From positions 1,054,001-1,118,000 of the forward strand of contig JADJHN010000001.1 of the NCBI GenBank assembly GCA_016707485.1: a stretch of 64,000 bases of DNA, in the 5' to 3' direction. Both the position numbers and the translations under genes were made by a program. Position 1 is the first letter of the stretch; each line of letters begins with the position of its first letter. The notes under the pieces were generated by a model. That model did no database searches. It saw only the letters and a list, made by a program, of their open reading frames with translations, and was not told the DNA's origin. Origin of the DNA: Lysobacterales bacterium. Lineage in GTDB: Bacteria; Pseudomonadota; Gammaproteobacteria; Xanthomonadales; Rhodanobacteraceae. Below are positions 1 to 8,940 of the stretch, one piece after another.

Positions 1-669
1 CAGGTGCTGAAGATGGTCGCGGTTGCCGCGCTGGTCGTAGAACCAGCCGGTCTTCTGCCCGGCGAGCGGGTCGCATTCGAACTCGAGTCCGGCCTCGCGC
101 ACTATCATCGGTTCATTCGAGCGTTCGCCAGCGCCGAGCTCGGCATACTCGGGCAGATTTTCCATGGCGCGGATAGAGGCATCGTTTTTCCACCAGAGCT
201 GGCGCGGCTTGAGCACTTTGGCGATGGCATCGCCGATCGCATCCTTGAGCCGCTCCATGCCGGCCGTCGTCGCCTGCGCGACAACGACATCGCCAAATCG
301 ATCGATGGTCAACCCGGGCAGGCCATCGGATTCGCCAAACACCAGCCGGTAATACGGCTCGTCGAAAATCCTCTCGCGCAAGGCCAATGCGACATTGAGC
401 TTGTGCACGAAAAGGGATTTGTCCAGTGCATGTTCCAGGCCGCGATTTACCAGGCGTGCGCAAATCAGCGAGTTCGGATTGACGTAACCCACGCCGATCG
501 GCTTGTCGCGACTGTCGACGATGGCACAGACCTGACCTGGCTCGAACGCCGACAACGGCGAACGCGCCACGTCAACCTCATTGGAAAACACCCACAGGTG
601 CCCGGCGCGCAGGCGCGTGTCTTCGCCGCGTTTGAGGTACAGCGCGGGCACCTGGATTTCGTCAGTCAC
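1..669 (-). CDS. rlmI: RlmI-type 23S rRNA methyltransferase, 3' end cut by window edge
   Basis: Class I SAM-dependent rRNA large-subunit methyltransferase; the family makes 5-methylcytosine in 23S rRNA (C1962 in E. coli). About 223 N-terminal residues are visible of a usual ~400. The first ~75 residues look like the PUA RNA-binding domain (LYLKRGEDTRLRAGHLWVF). Next come the family signature GESDGLPGLTIDRFGD and, close to the edge, GWFYDQRGNR. The catalytic cysteine and SAM loop lie outside the window. No ATG fits the expected start, so GTG at 669 is inferred; no clear ribosome binding site precedes it. The TerC-family gene ends 86 bp upstream on the same strand. Confidence 0.85.
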   Translation of the reverse strand, partial: MTDEIQVPALYLKRGEDTRLRAGHLWVFSNEVDVARSPLSAFEPGQVCAIVDSRDKPIGVGYVNPNSLICARLVNRGLEHALDKSLFVHKLNVALALRERIFDEPYYRLVFGESDGLPGLTIDRFGDVVVAQATTAGMERLKDAIGDAIAKVLKPRQLWWKNDASIRAMENLPEYAELGAGERSNEPMIVREAGLEFECDPLAGQKTGWFYDQRGNRDHLQHL

Positions 670-755
670 GATGTCGGATCCACCAGCAAATGCAGGGTCG
701 CATTCTACCCGCTCAAGCACGGCAAGCGCCGGCCGGTTTCCTGACGTGGCGTGTT

Positions 756-1484
756 TCAGGCGTTGCGGCGGCGGTGCGCCCAGAGATTGAGCGCCTCCAC
801 GGCAATCGAGAAACCCATGGCGAAATAGACGTAGCCGCGCGGGATGTGGAACTCCAGGCCATCGGCAATCAGGACCACGCCGACGAGGATCAGGAAAGCC
901 AGTGCCAGCATGCGCAATGTCGGATGCCGATCAATGAAGTCACCGACCAGATTGGAGGCGAAGATCATCACCACCACGGCGAGGATGATGGCGGCGACCA
1001 TGACCACGATCTCGTTGACCATGCCGATCGCGGTGATCACCGAATCCAGCGAGAAAACGATATCGATGATGGCGATCTGCACGATGACATAGACAAACGA
1101 GGCAAACACGCGACCTTCCGCATTGTCGCCACCGCGCGCGCCTTCCAGCTCCTGGTGGATTTCCATGACCGCCTTGACCAGCAGGAACAATCCGCCACCG
1201 ATCAGGATCAGGTCACGCAGGGAAATCACCTGATCGGCAATGCGGAACAGGCCGAGGCGATTGTCGTCAAGCCCGGCCAGAAACGAGAGCACCAGCAGCA
1301 AGGCGATGCGGGTGAGGCAGGCGAGTCCGAGGCCGACCTTGCGGGCCAACGGTCGTTGCGCCGGAGCCAGCCGGCTCACCGCAATCGAGACAAACACCAG
1401 GTTGTCCACGCCAAGGACGATTTCCAGCGTGGCCAGGGTGAACAGCGCCAGCCAGAATTGCGGATCGGCAACAAGCTCCAGCAT
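756..1484 (-). CDS. TerC family integral membrane protein
   Basis: A 242-residue polytopic protein of the TerC/YgdQ-like superfamily, which is linked to metal-ion (for example manganese) export and metal stress. The N-terminal stretch FWLALFTLATLEIVLGVDN carries the conserved acidic/Asn membrane motif. A second copy, IDIVFSLDSVITAIGM, appears about halfway, giving the typical internal pseudo-repeat. Seven or so hydrophobic segments are evident, with a basic C-terminus (AHRRRNA). The ATG at 1484 is the first in frame. dgkA ends 13 bp upstream on the same strand, so the two may be co-transcribed. The transported ion cannot be told from the sequence. Confidence 0.85.
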   Translation of the reverse strand: MLELVADPQFWLALFTLATLEIVLGVDNLVFVSIAVSRLAPAQRPLARKVGLGLACLTRIALLLVLSFLAGLDDNRLGLFRIADQVISLRDLILIGGGLFLLVKAVMEIHQELEGARGGDNAEGRVFASFVYVIVQIAIIDIVFSLDSVITAIGMVNEIVVMVAAIILAVVVMIFASNLVGDFIDRHPTLRMLALAFLILVGVVLIADGLEFHIPRGYVYFAMGFSIAVEALNLWAHRRRNA

Positions 1485-1497
1485 TCAATTGCTGCCG

Positions 1498-1869
1498 TCA
1501 GGAGAAGTGCGGCCAGAGCACCAGGCCCCAGCACAGCATCACGTTGAGCATGAGCAGGAAGACCGCCGCCGAGCCCATGTCCTTGGCACGCCCGGCGAGC
1601 TCGTGGAACTCCGGACTGACCTTGTCGACCACGGCCTCGACCGCGGAGTTGAGCAACTCGGCCGATAGCACCAGGACGAGGCTGCCACAGAGCACGGCTT
1701 TTTCCATGCCGCCCTGCCCCAGCCACAGGCCAAGCGGGAAGAAGATCACGAACAGCCAGCCTTCCAGGCGGAACGATGCCTCATGCGTCCACGCCGCGCG
1801 CAGTCCCTGGTAGGACCAGATCGCGGCACGCGCAATCTGGCGCGGCCCGCGGGGTTCGTTACTGGGCAT
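1498..1869 (-). CDS. dgkA: Diacylglycerol kinase (DgkA)
   Basis: Small integral membrane kinase that phosphorylates diacylglycerol to phosphatidic acid, recycling the lipid left by osmoregulated glucan or LPS modification. It is 123 residues, the normal DgkA length. The catalytic stretch ELLNSAVEAVVDKVSPEFHE followed by AGRAKDMGSAAV matches the family signature, and three membrane segments surround it. The start is the ATG at 1869 (MPSNEPRG); the open frame runs much further upstream, but that extension is low-complexity and lies antisense to the PAP2 gene. It is divergent from the PAP2 phosphatase at 1983, an apt pairing because both act on phosphatidic acid/diacylglycerol. Confidence 0.9.
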   Translation of the reverse strand: MPSNEPRGPRQIARAAIWSYQGLRAAWTHEASFRLEGWLFVIFFPLGLWLGQGGMEKAVLCGSLVLVLSAELLNSAVEAVVDKVSPEFHELAGRAKDMGSAAVFLLMLNVMLCWGLVLWPHFS

Positions 1870-1982
1870 GCATCGGCTCGTGGGACTGGAAATCCAGCGC
1901 GCTATGATGCCATAAAGGCGCCGTGCCCCAGACGCCGCCGTGTGTCCGGCATGCGCCGCAACCTGTGACTCCCGGAGTTTCC

Positions 1983-2654
1983 ATGAGCCGACGTTTCCTG
2001 CTGGCCACTGCGCTGATTGCCGGCATCTGCATGATCGCCGGATTGCTCGTGCTGGATATCCCGATCGTGCGCTTGATCCAGGCCAGCAGCATCGGCAACG
2101 CACCACTCTTCGAGCACGGACTCGATGCGCTGGATGCTCTGTTCGGCATCCATGTTTCCTTCTGGCTGACCGCGTCCGTGATGATCCTCGGCGGTGCCAT
2201 CCTGCTGGCACTTGCACGAAACAGGATCCGCTTGCGCAAGCTCGCCCTGGCCCTGCTTGGCGCCGGCCTCGTGCAGGCGGCATCCATCGGCCTGATGATG
2301 CTCGGCAAAACCGCCTTTGGCCGCGTGCGGCCGATGGCATGGCTTGAAAGTGGAGAAATGTTCCCGCTGTGGTTTGTCGGCGGCGGCTCGTTCCCCTCCG
2401 GACACGGCGCGTTTTATTTCGGCTTGTTCCTGCCGCTTGCCGCTGCCGCACCGCGCGCCTGGCAACGAACGGTGCTGCTGGCACCTCCGCTGTTCGTGAT
2501 CGCTGCGCGCATCGACATGGGCAAGCATTTCCTTTCCGATGTCGCCGCCTCAGCCCTCATCGCCGCCTGCATGGCCCTGCTGGTCAGCGCCGCACTTCGC
2601 CACTGGCAAGCCAATGAGCACGACAGCGAGGCGATCCGCGCATCGCGCTGCTGA
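1983..2654 (+). CDS. PAP2-superfamily lipid phosphatase
   Basis: Membrane phosphatase of the PAP2/PgpB-LpxE type, 223 residues with about six hydrophobic segments. All three phosphatase motifs can be read: KTAFGRVRP (motif 1), FPSGHG (motif 2, catalytic His) and ARIDMGKHFLSDVAAS (motif 3, His nucleophile and Asp). Members dephosphorylate phosphatidylglycerol phosphate, undecaprenyl pyrophosphate or lipid A; the exact substrate is not decidable here. The ATG at 1983 is chosen over an earlier in-frame ATG at 1923 because a GGAG sits a few bases before it and a signal-like membrane segment follows at once. Confidence 0.88.
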   Translation: MSRRFLLATALIAGICMIAGLLVLDIPIVRLIQASSIGNAPLFEHGLDALDALFGIHVSFWLTASVMILGGAILLALARNRIRLRKLALALLGAGLVQAASIGLMMLGKTAFGRVRPMAWLESGEMFPLWFVGGGSFPSGHGAFYFGLFLPLAAAAPRAWQRTVLLAPPLFVIAARIDMGKHFLSDVAASALIAACMALLVSAALRHWQANEHDSEAIRASRC

Positions 2655-2905
2655 GCTTCCGCCGCATCACGGCGATTTCCGCTTCCGCCGCAAGCAACAC
2701 TGCGTCGGACAAGCAATGACATGAACATGTCTTGAAGGATGTTTTGCATCTTCATCGCATCGTGCCGAGAGTGGAGATCCCCGCTGGCGCCTGAATGACT
2801 GCCGCTGAAACGGCGGAAAACCAGCCTCTCCATGCCAGCATGTCGATCCCCGGAATTGCTGCCGGGTGAATGCCGCATTGCGGCCCGATTGCGAAGGAGA
2901 ACGAC

Positions 2906-3076
2906 ATGCTCAAACTTGCCCTGATATTTGCCGTGATCTCGCTGCTTGCCGGCGCCCTGGGCTTCAGCGGGGTTGCCGGTGCCAGTGCCGGAATAGCCAA
3001 GTTGATCTTCGGCATCTTCCTGGTCCTGTTGGTGCTGGCCTTGCTTGGCCTCGTCCTCGGCGTGGCGATCTTCTAG
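2906..3076 (+). CDS. DUF1328 small membrane protein
   Basis: A 56-residue, almost entirely hydrophobic peptide with two membrane segments (LKLALIFAVISLLAGALGF and KLIFGIFLVLLVLALLGLVL) joined by a Gly/Ala-rich turn. This is the pattern of the DUF1328/YtjA family, whose function is unknown but which is often stress-linked. The start at 2906 is set by an AAGGAG seven bases upstream; a longer in-frame ATG at 2870 has no ribosome site. The preceding 250 bp (2655-2905) holds no recognisable gene, so the promoter for this gene probably lies there. Confidence 0.85.
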   Translation: MLKLALIFAVISLLAGALGFSGVAGASAGIAKLIFGIFLVLLVLALLGLVLGVAIF

Positions 3077-3164
3077 CTTTGCGCAACTCCAGCGCCCGGC
3101 TGCCGGCGCCGGGCAACGCTGCTATGCTTGTCGGACAGCAGCATTCGGGCAGGCGGAGACCCCC

Positions 3165-4472
3165 TTGATACCCCACCAGGCTGGCCGCTCCTGGCCACAT
3201 GGCCGCCGCCAGCTTGTCGCAACCCTGGCCTGGCTGCGTCTTTGCGCAATCGGCGGCCAGCTCGTCACCATCGCCTTCGTCGCCCAGGTGCTCGGTCTGG
3301 CGATTCCGGTGACGCGACTGCTGGCGGCAATTGCCGTACTCGCCCTGTTCAACCTGCTGGTGCTCTGGCGATTGCGTCGGAAATCGGCCATGGCGGGCTG
3401 GGAGCCGGTCGTGCATATCGCCATCGACACCCTTGTCCTTGGCTACCTGCTGTATTTGACGGGCGGAGCGAGCAATCCGTTCGTGTCGCTGCTGGTCATG
3501 CCGATCACGCTGGCCGCCACCGCGCTGCCGCTGCGTTCGGTGGCAATCGTGGCAACCCTCGCCGTGGCAACCTATCTGCTGCTGATGCGTTTCTCCGTTG
3601 TCCTGCCGGAAGTCAGCGATGCCGGCAGCAGCGGCCTGTTCTTCAACCTGCACCTGACCGGCATGGCAATCAGCTTCGCCATCACCGCGGGCATGCTCGG
3701 TTTCTTCATTGCCCGACTCGCACGTGCCTTGCGTGCGCAGCAGGCGGAAGTCGAACACGAGCGCGTGCGCGCCCTGCGCGACGAAGGCATCCTCGCCATT
3801 GCCACGCAGGCGGCGAGTACCGCACACGAGCTGAATACGCCGCTCTCGACCATCCGCACCCTGCTTGCCGAGCTGGCCCGTGAAAACTCCACCAGCGCGA
3901 CCCTGCAGGCGGATTTCAAGTTGCTCATCGGCCAGGCCGATCGTTGCCGCGACATCCTGCGCGAACTGGTCAAGGTCGGCAGCAACCAGTTGGCCGGCAT
4001 TGCCGAATGGATCAGTGTCGCCGAACTCTGTGCGGCAACGCGCGATTCGTTCAGCCTGCTGCGCCCGGAAGCGGAAGCCAGTTTCACCATCGACGACGAA
4101 GTTGGCACACGCCGCATCGCGGTTGTTCCTGCCTTGCAGCACGCCATCGTCAACCTGCTCAACAATGCCGCCGACGCCTCGCTCGCCAATGGCGATGCGC
4201 GCGTCGAGATGACCGCGCGCGCCGATGGCGACATCCTCGAAATCCAGGTGCGCGACCACGGTCGCGGCATGCGCGCCACGTCCGCAGCGGTCAGCGGGTT
4301 CGGTTTCCAGACGACCAAGCATGATGGCCTCGGCCTCGGCCTCGCCTTGGCCAATGCCACGGCCGAACGCTTCGGCGGCACCCTCAACGCGGTGGCTGCC
4401 GCGGGCGGCGGCACGCGGCAATGTTTGCGTCTGCCACTGCCAAGGCTGGACAATCCACCTCATGAACGTTGA
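3165..4472 (+). CDS. regB: RegB/PrrB-like redox-sensing histidine kinase
   Basis: Membrane sensor kinase of the RegB/PrrB/ActS family (435 residues). Six hydrophobic segments occupy roughly the first 190 residues and include GGASNPF, the quinone-sensing heptad of RegB. The phospho-acceptor His is about residue 221 in AHELNTPLSTI. A cysteine in DRCRDIL lies exactly 40 residues later, the spacing of RegB His225 and redox-active Cys265. The N-box LLNNAADAS and G-boxes DHGRGM and GLGLGLALA follow. The start is inferred as TTG at 3165 with GGAG eight bases upstream; an ATG at 3045 would overlap the DUF1328 gene. It overlaps the regulator gene by 11 bp. Confidence 0.88.
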   Translation: MIPHQAGRSWPHGRRQLVATLAWLRLCAIGGQLVTIAFVAQVLGLAIPVTRLLAAIAVLALFNLLVLWRLRRKSAMAGWEPVVHIAIDTLVLGYLLYLTGGASNPFVSLLVMPITLAATALPLRSVAIVATLAVATYLLLMRFSVVLPEVSDAGSSGLFFNLHLTGMAISFAITAGMLGFFIARLARALRAQQAEVEHERVRALRDEGILAIATQAASTAHELNTPLSTIRTLLAELARENSTSATLQADFKLLIGQADRCRDILRELVKVGSNQLAGIAEWISVAELCAATRDSFSLLRPEAEASFTIDDEVGTRRIAVVPALQHAIVNLLNNAADASLANGDARVEMTARADGDILEIQVRDHGRGMRATSAAVSGFGFQTTKHDGLGLGLALANATAERFGGTLNAVAAAGGGTRQCLRLPLPRLDNPPHER

Positions 4473-5025
4473 AACCACCGATCGTGTACTGCTCATCGAC
4501 GACGATGAGGTTTTTCTCCATGTCCTCGGACGCGCGCTCGCCGCACGCGGATTCGAGGTGACCACGGCAAAGGATGGAACCGAGGCACTGGCACGCTGCG
4601 CCGAGATGCAACCGCGCTACATCGTCCTCGACCTCAAACTCGGCAGCGAGAGCGGGCTTTCCCTGATCTCGCGCCTCAATGCAGCCCGTCCCGGCGTGCG
4701 CATCCTGCTGCTCACCGGTTACGCCTCGATCGCCACCGCCGTCGAAGCGATCAAGCGCGGTGCGCACGATTACCTGGCCAAGCCGGTCGATGCCGACCAG
4801 GTGGCACAGGCCCTGCTCGGCCATGCCGGGGCCCAGGCGGATGGTGTCGACAACCTTCCCGACGCACCACCGCCGCTGAAACGCCTGGAGTGGGAACACA
4901 TCCAGCGTGTCCTCGCCGAGTGCGAGGGCAACATCTCCGAAGCCGCCCGCCGCCTCGGCCTGCATCGCCGCACCCTGCAACGCAAGCTGGCCAAACGCCC
5001 GGTGCGGGAAACGCCGAATCGCTGA
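4462..5025 (+). CDS. regA: RegA/PrrA-like response regulator
   Basis: Cognate regulator of the upstream kinase, 187 residues. The receiver domain has the acidic pair in LLIDDDEVF, the phospho-acceptor Asp in IVLDLKLGSESG, the Thr in LLLTGYAS and the Lys in YLAKPVD. A proline-rich linker (DAPPPLKR) leads to a Fis-type helix-turn-helix (EGNISEAARRLGLHRRTLQR), as in RegA/PrrA/ActR. In alphaproteobacteria this pair controls respiration, nitrogen and carbon fixation genes according to redox state; the targets here are unknown. The ATG at 4462 overlaps the kinase stop, implying translational coupling. Confidence 0.88.
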   Translation: MNVETTDRVLLIDDDEVFLHVLGRALAARGFEVTTAKDGTEALARCAEMQPRYIVLDLKLGSESGLSLISRLNAARPGVRILLLTGYASIATAVEAIKRGAHDYLAKPVDADQVAQALLGHAGAQADGVDNLPDAPPPLKRLEWEHIQRVLAECEGNISEAARRLGLHRRTLQRKLAKRPVRETPNR

Positions 5026-5074
5026 AGGGCGGAAATCCGTGTTTCGGGATGCGGGATCGATCCCGAATCGCAAG

Positions 5075-5719
5075 CTACTCCTGACTCTTGGCCGCGCGCT
5101 TTGCCGCCAAGGCCTGCATGACCACCGGCAGCACGTTGGCAAGCACCATCGGCTGTGCCGCAGCGGTGGGATGCAGGCCATCGGGTTGCATCAGGGATTC
5201 ATCAAGGGCGACGCCTTCGAGCAGGAACGGGACCAATGGCACGTTGAATTCCGCCGCCAGATCCCGATACATGTCCCTCAGGCCGTCCCGATACTGCGGG
5301 CCGTAGTTGGTGGGAATCTCGGTTCCGACCAGCAACACCGAGGCACCGGAATCCAGGGCCAGGCGGATCATGCGCGACAGGTTCTGTTTCGGCGTGCCCA
5401 GTGGCAAGCCGCGCAGGGCATCATTCGCACCCAGTTCGACGACGACAAGGACGGGTTTGTGCTCAGCCAGCAGGCTTTCGATGCGGGCCAGGCCGCCCGA
5501 TGTGGTTTCACCGCTGATCGAGGCATTGACGACATCAGCAACCGCGCCGGACTCCATGAGGCGCGCGCGCAGCAGATTGACCCAACCGGAATCCACCGGG
5601 ATTCCATAGGCGGCAGAAAGAGAATCACCGAGCACCAGAACCGGGCGCGGCGATTCACGGGCCTCAAGCGATGTCGCTGGCAAGGCCAGCAGCAGGAACA
5701 AACACAGGATGCGCAGCAT
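5075..5719 (-). CDS. tesA: TesA-like SGNH arylesterase / lysophospholipase
   Basis: Periplasmic SGNH hydrolase of the TesA (acyl-CoA thioesterase I / lysophospholipase L1 / arylesterase) type, 214 residues. A signal peptide (LRILCLFLLLALPATSLEA) is followed by block I LVLGDSLSAAYGI with the catalytic Ser, block III ELGANDALRG with the oxyanion Asn, and block V DGLHPTA with the catalytic Asp and His. The start is the ATG at 5719. Its complement CAT shares bases with the ATG of the divergent ABC transporter gene at 5718, so no intergenic DNA separates the two genes. tesA next to ybbA/ybbP is a widely conserved neighbourhood. Confidence 0.88.
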   Translation of the reverse strand: MLRILCLFLLLALPATSLEARESPRPVLVLGDSLSAAYGIPVDSGWVNLLRARLMESGAVADVVNASISGETTSGGLARIESLLAEHKPVLVVVELGANDALRGLPLGTPKQNLSRMIRLALDSGASVLLVGTEIPTNYGPQYRDGLRDMYRDLAAEFNVPLVPFLLEGVALDESLMQPDGLHPTAAAQPMVLANVLPVVMQALAAKRAAKSQE

Positions 5720-6407
5720 GTCGATCGATTCCACAACGGTGCTCAGTGCCGAGAAGCTTAGCAAAGCCGTCGATGGCCCTGATGGTCGCCTGCTGATCCT
5801 CGACGAGGTCAGCCTGACTGTCGAACGCGGGGCAAGCCTCGCCATCGTCGGCGCCTCCGGTTCGGGCAAGACCACCCTGCTCGGCCTGCTTGCGGGTCTG
5901 GATCGGCCGACCAGCGGCAGCATCACCCTTGCGGGCGAGTCACTGGATCGTCTCGATGAAGAGGCCCGTGCACGCGTGCGTCGTCGTCTGATCGGCTTTG
6001 TCTTCCAGTCATTCCACCTGCTGCCGGCGCTGAATGCCGAAGAAAACGTCATGCTGCCGCTCGAACTGGAAGGCCGCAGCGATGCCCGCCAGCGCGCCGC
6101 CAGCGTGCTCGGCGATGTCGGCCTCGGCAAGCGCCTGCACCACTACCCGCATCAGCTCTCCGGCGGCGAGCAGCAACGGGTCGCCCTCGCCCGCGCCTTC
6201 GTGCACGGTCCGCAACTGCTGTTTGCCGACGAACCAACCGGCAATCTCGACCAGCGCACCGGCGCGGCGGTCAGCGACTTGCTGTTCGACTTGAATCGCG
6301 AACATGCGACAACCCTGGTCCTCGTCAGCCATGACCTCGATCTTGCCGCACGTTGCGCGCGCATGCTGCGCCTGCGCGACGGGCGCGTCGTCGAGGACGA
6401 CGCATGA
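5718..6407 (+). CDS. ybbA: YbbA/LolD-type ABC transporter ATPase
   Basis: ATP-binding subunit (229 residues) of a MacB/LolD-type exporter. The Walker A is GASGSGKTT, the signature LSGGEQQRVALARA, the Walker B LLFADEPTGNLD, and the switch His lies in LVSHDLDLA. The ATG at 5718 is preceded by AGGA at a spacing of eight; an in-frame ATG three codons earlier lacks this. Its stop overlaps the permease ATG (ATGA), so the two are coupled. By analogy with ybbA-ybbP beside tesA, it may extract lipids or lipophilic molecules from the inner membrane; the substrate is unknown. Confidence 0.88.
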   Translation: MSIDSTTVLSAEKLSKAVDGPDGRLLILDEVSLTVERGASLAIVGASGSGKTTLLGLLAGLDRPTSGSITLAGESLDRLDEEARARVRRRLIGFVFQSFHLLPALNAEENVMLPLELEGRSDARQRAASVLGDVGLGKRLHHYPHQLSGGEQQRVALARAFVHGPQLLFADEPTGNLDQRTGAAVSDLLFDLNREHATTLVLVSHDLDLAARCARMLRLRDGRVVEDDA

Positions 6408-8884
6408 ACCCGCTGGTCTTTGCTGCGCGCAGCCTGCGCCGCGAATTCCGCCATGGCGAACTGGCGACGCTGGCCGCTGCCTTGGTGCTTGCTGTCGCTG
6501 CGCTGGCCGCCGTCGGCACGCTGGCGAATCGCGTCGAAACCGCGATCCTCGCCTCGGCCACGGAATTGCTCGGCGGCGATCTCGGCGTCTCCGCGCGGCG
6601 CACGCCGCTGCCCGATTCCTTCACTGCCAAGGCAACGGCATTGGGTCTGTCGAGCAGCCGCAGCGTCGAATTCTCCAGCGTGGTGTTTGCCGGCGACAAC
6701 AGCCAGTTCAGCGAAGTCCGTGCGGTCGATGAGCACTATCCACTGCGCGGCGCACTGCAGGTCAAGGATGCCGCGGGCATGCAGCACAATGCTGCGGCAC
6801 CGGCACCCGGCCAGGCCTATGCAGATCGCGCCGTGCTCAATGCGCTGGGGCGCAAGGTCGGCGATAGCATGCAACTGGGTGGTCGCGATCTCGTCATCAC
6901 GGGCGAGATCGTCAGCGCGCCGGGCGGAGCGGTGTTCCAGTTCGCACCCACGGTGTTGATGAATGCGACGGATGCCGAGGCCAGCGGCTTGCTCGGTGCC
7001 GGCAGTCGGGCGAACTTCCGCATCCTCGTCGCCGGGGCGATGGAGGCGGTCGCGGATTACGCCGGTTGGGCCAAGGACAACCTGCCGGCCAGCGCACGCC
7101 TGATCACCGTCACCGAGGCCCAGGCCAACCTGCGCAATTCCTTCGAGCGTGGCGAGAACTTCCTGCGCCTGGCCGCCTTGCTGGCCGCCTTGCTGGCCGG
7201 CATCGCGGTCGCTCTCGCCGCGCAACGCTTTGCCCGGCGCAAGACCGAGGAAGTCGCCGTGCTGCGCTGCCTGGGCGCAAGCCGTCGCGAGATTGTCCTC
7301 GGCCTGGCCTTCGAGCTGCTCCTGCTCGCGCTGCCGGCCTGTCTCCTCGGTGCCCTGCTCGGACTCGGCATGCAGCAGATCGCCTTTGTCTTTGCGCGCG
7401 AGTTGCTCGGCACGACCACCGGCAGCATTCCGCTGTCAGCATCGGCCTCGGCCTTCCTGATTGGCCTGGCGGTGCTCTTCGGCTTTGCCTTGCCGCCGCT
7501 GTTGCGCCTGCGCGATGTCGAGCCGATGCGCGTGTTCCGGCGCGACCTGCAAACCCGCTTGCGCCGCTTCGATGCGCTGTATCTGCTGCCGTTTGCGGTC
7601 GGCGGCCTGCTCATCCTGCTGGAAAGTGGCTCGACCCGCCTCGCCGGCGTGCTCGCCGGCGGTCTTGCCGGCGTGGCCCTGGTGACCCTGGTCTTCACGC
7701 TGCTGCTGCTGAAGATCCTGCGCGCCGGTTCGCGCCGGCTGCCGGGTGCCTTGCGTTTCGGCCTGGCCAATCTCAACCGGCGTCGCACGCTGACCTTGAT
7801 CCAGGTCGGCGCGCTTGCCCTCAGCCTGACCGCACTCGATCTGCTTGCCGTGGTCGGCCCTTCCCTGCTCGATCGCTGGCGCGCCGACCTCCCCGCCGAC
7901 ACGCCGAATTATTTCGTCCTCAACCTGCAGGCCGATCAGCGCGAGGAGTTCAGCGGGCGCCTGCAGGCGCTCGGTGCCGACAATCTCAGCCTGCTGCCGC
8001 TGGCTGCGGGAAAACTCGTGGCGATCAATGGCAAGCCGGTGCGCGCCACGGATTTCGAGCCGGATTCGCGTGCCGGCAATTTCGTCGAAGGCGAGGTGCG
8101 GGTGTCCTGGAGTGCCGACCTGCCGCCGTCCAACCGCATTGTCGACGGGCGCTGGGCGGATGCCCATGCGCAAGCGGCCGAACTCTCCGTCGACACAAGC
8201 TGGGTAGAACTGTTCAAGCTCACCCTCGGCGACACCATGACCTTCCGCTTTGCCGACCAGGAAATCACCGCCAGCGTGACCAGCGTGCGTGAGGTCGACT
8301 GGGATTCATTCCGGGTCAACTTCTTCATGATGCTCGATCCTGCGCATGCGGAGAACCTTCCGCACAGCCTGATATCAAGCTTCCACCTGCCGCCGCCCGC
8401 ATCACTGGCCGATCTCTCGCGGGCCATGCCGAACCTGTCGCTGATCGATGTCAGCTCGATCCTCGATCGCATCCGCGACATCATCGGCCGGGTTTCGGCA
8501 GCGGTGACCTGGGTGCTCGGCTTCAGCCTCGCCGCGGGCATCCTCGTCCTCTTTGCCGCGCTTGCCGCCACCGCCGAGGAACGCCGCTTCGAGATTGCCC
8601 TGCTGCGCACCCTTGGTGCCAACAGCGGCCAGTTGAATGCCGCGGTACTTGGCGAATTCGCCGTGCTCGGCATGCTTGCCGGCCTCATCGCCGCGGCCGG
8701 TGCGGCAGCCACCGGTATTGCCCTTGCCGGCAATGTCTTCCGCATGACCGACTACACGCCACCTTGGCTGTCATTGGCGCTGGTTGCACTTGCCTCGGCG
8801 GTGATTGTCATGCTCGCCGGCCTGCTCGGCACGCGGCGCATCGCAGGCACGCCACCGATGCTGGTATTGCGTCACGGAACCTGA
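6404..8884 (+). CDS. ybbP: YbbP-like FtsX-family ABC transporter permease
   Basis: Large permease (826 residues) pairing with the preceding ATPase. The N-terminus (FAARSLRREFRHGELATLAA) and a first membrane segment lead into a periplasmic domain. FtsX-type membrane blocks follow at about residues 260-400, with the typical cytoplasmic loop RRKTEEVAVLRCLGASRREI, and again at the C-terminus with the matching loop AEERRFEIALLRTLGANSGQ. This duplicated layout with about ten membrane segments is that of YbbP. The reading frame is intact. Start ATG 6404 overlaps the ATPase stop. Confidence 0.87.
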   Translation: MNPLVFAARSLRREFRHGELATLAAALVLAVAALAAVGTLANRVETAILASATELLGGDLGVSARRTPLPDSFTAKATALGLSSSRSVEFSSVVFAGDNSQFSEVRAVDEHYPLRGALQVKDAAGMQHNAAAPAPGQAYADRAVLNALGRKVGDSMQLGGRDLVITGEIVSAPGGAVFQFAPTVLMNATDAEASGLLGAGSRANFRILVAGAMEAVADYAGWAKDNLPASARLITVTEAQANLRNSFERGENFLRLAALLAALLAGIAVALAAQRFARRKTEEVAVLRCLGASRREIVLGLAFELLLLALPACLLGALLGLGMQQIAFVFARELLGTTTGSIPLSASASAFLIGLAVLFGFALPPLLRLRDVEPMRVFRRDLQTRLRRFDALYLLPFAVGGLLILLESGSTRLAGVLAGGLAGVALVTLVFTLLLLKILRAGSRRLPGALRFGLANLNRRRTLTLIQVGALALSLTALDLLAVVGPSLLDRWRADLPADTPNYFVLNLQADQREEFSGRLQALGADNLSLLPLAAGKLVAINGKPVRATDFEPDSRAGNFVEGEVRVSWSADLPPSNRIVDGRWADAHAQAAELSVDTSWVELFKLTLGDTMTFRFADQEITASVTSVREVDWDSFRVNFFMMLDPAHAENLPHSLISSFHLPPPASLADLSRAMPNLSLIDVSSILDRIRDIIGRVSAAVTWVLGFSLAAGILVLFAALAATAEERRFEIALLRTLGANSGQLNAAVLGEFAVLGMLAGLIAAAGAAATGIALAGNVFRMTDYTPPWLSLALVALASAVIVMLAGLLGTRRIAGTPPMLVLRHGT

Positions 8885-8940
8885 TTTCGCGCAGGGACTC
8901 TGCTTGCGCAGTGAAGCATCCGGCGGCTATCGTGAAGGCA

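Noticed and set aside
4..744. Long plus-strand open frame of 246 codons at the window start
   Set aside because: It is antisense to the rlmI frame, which has clear family motifs; the plus-strand translation matches nothing and lacks a ribosome site.
690..1547. Plus-strand open frame of 285 codons
   Set aside because: His/Asp/Gln-rich translation opposite the TerC-family membrane gene, a typical shadow of hydrophobic codons in GC-rich DNA.
2964..4565. Minus-strand open frame of 533 codons
   Set aside because: Antisense to the RegB-like kinase; no motifs, and biased composition typical of shadows.
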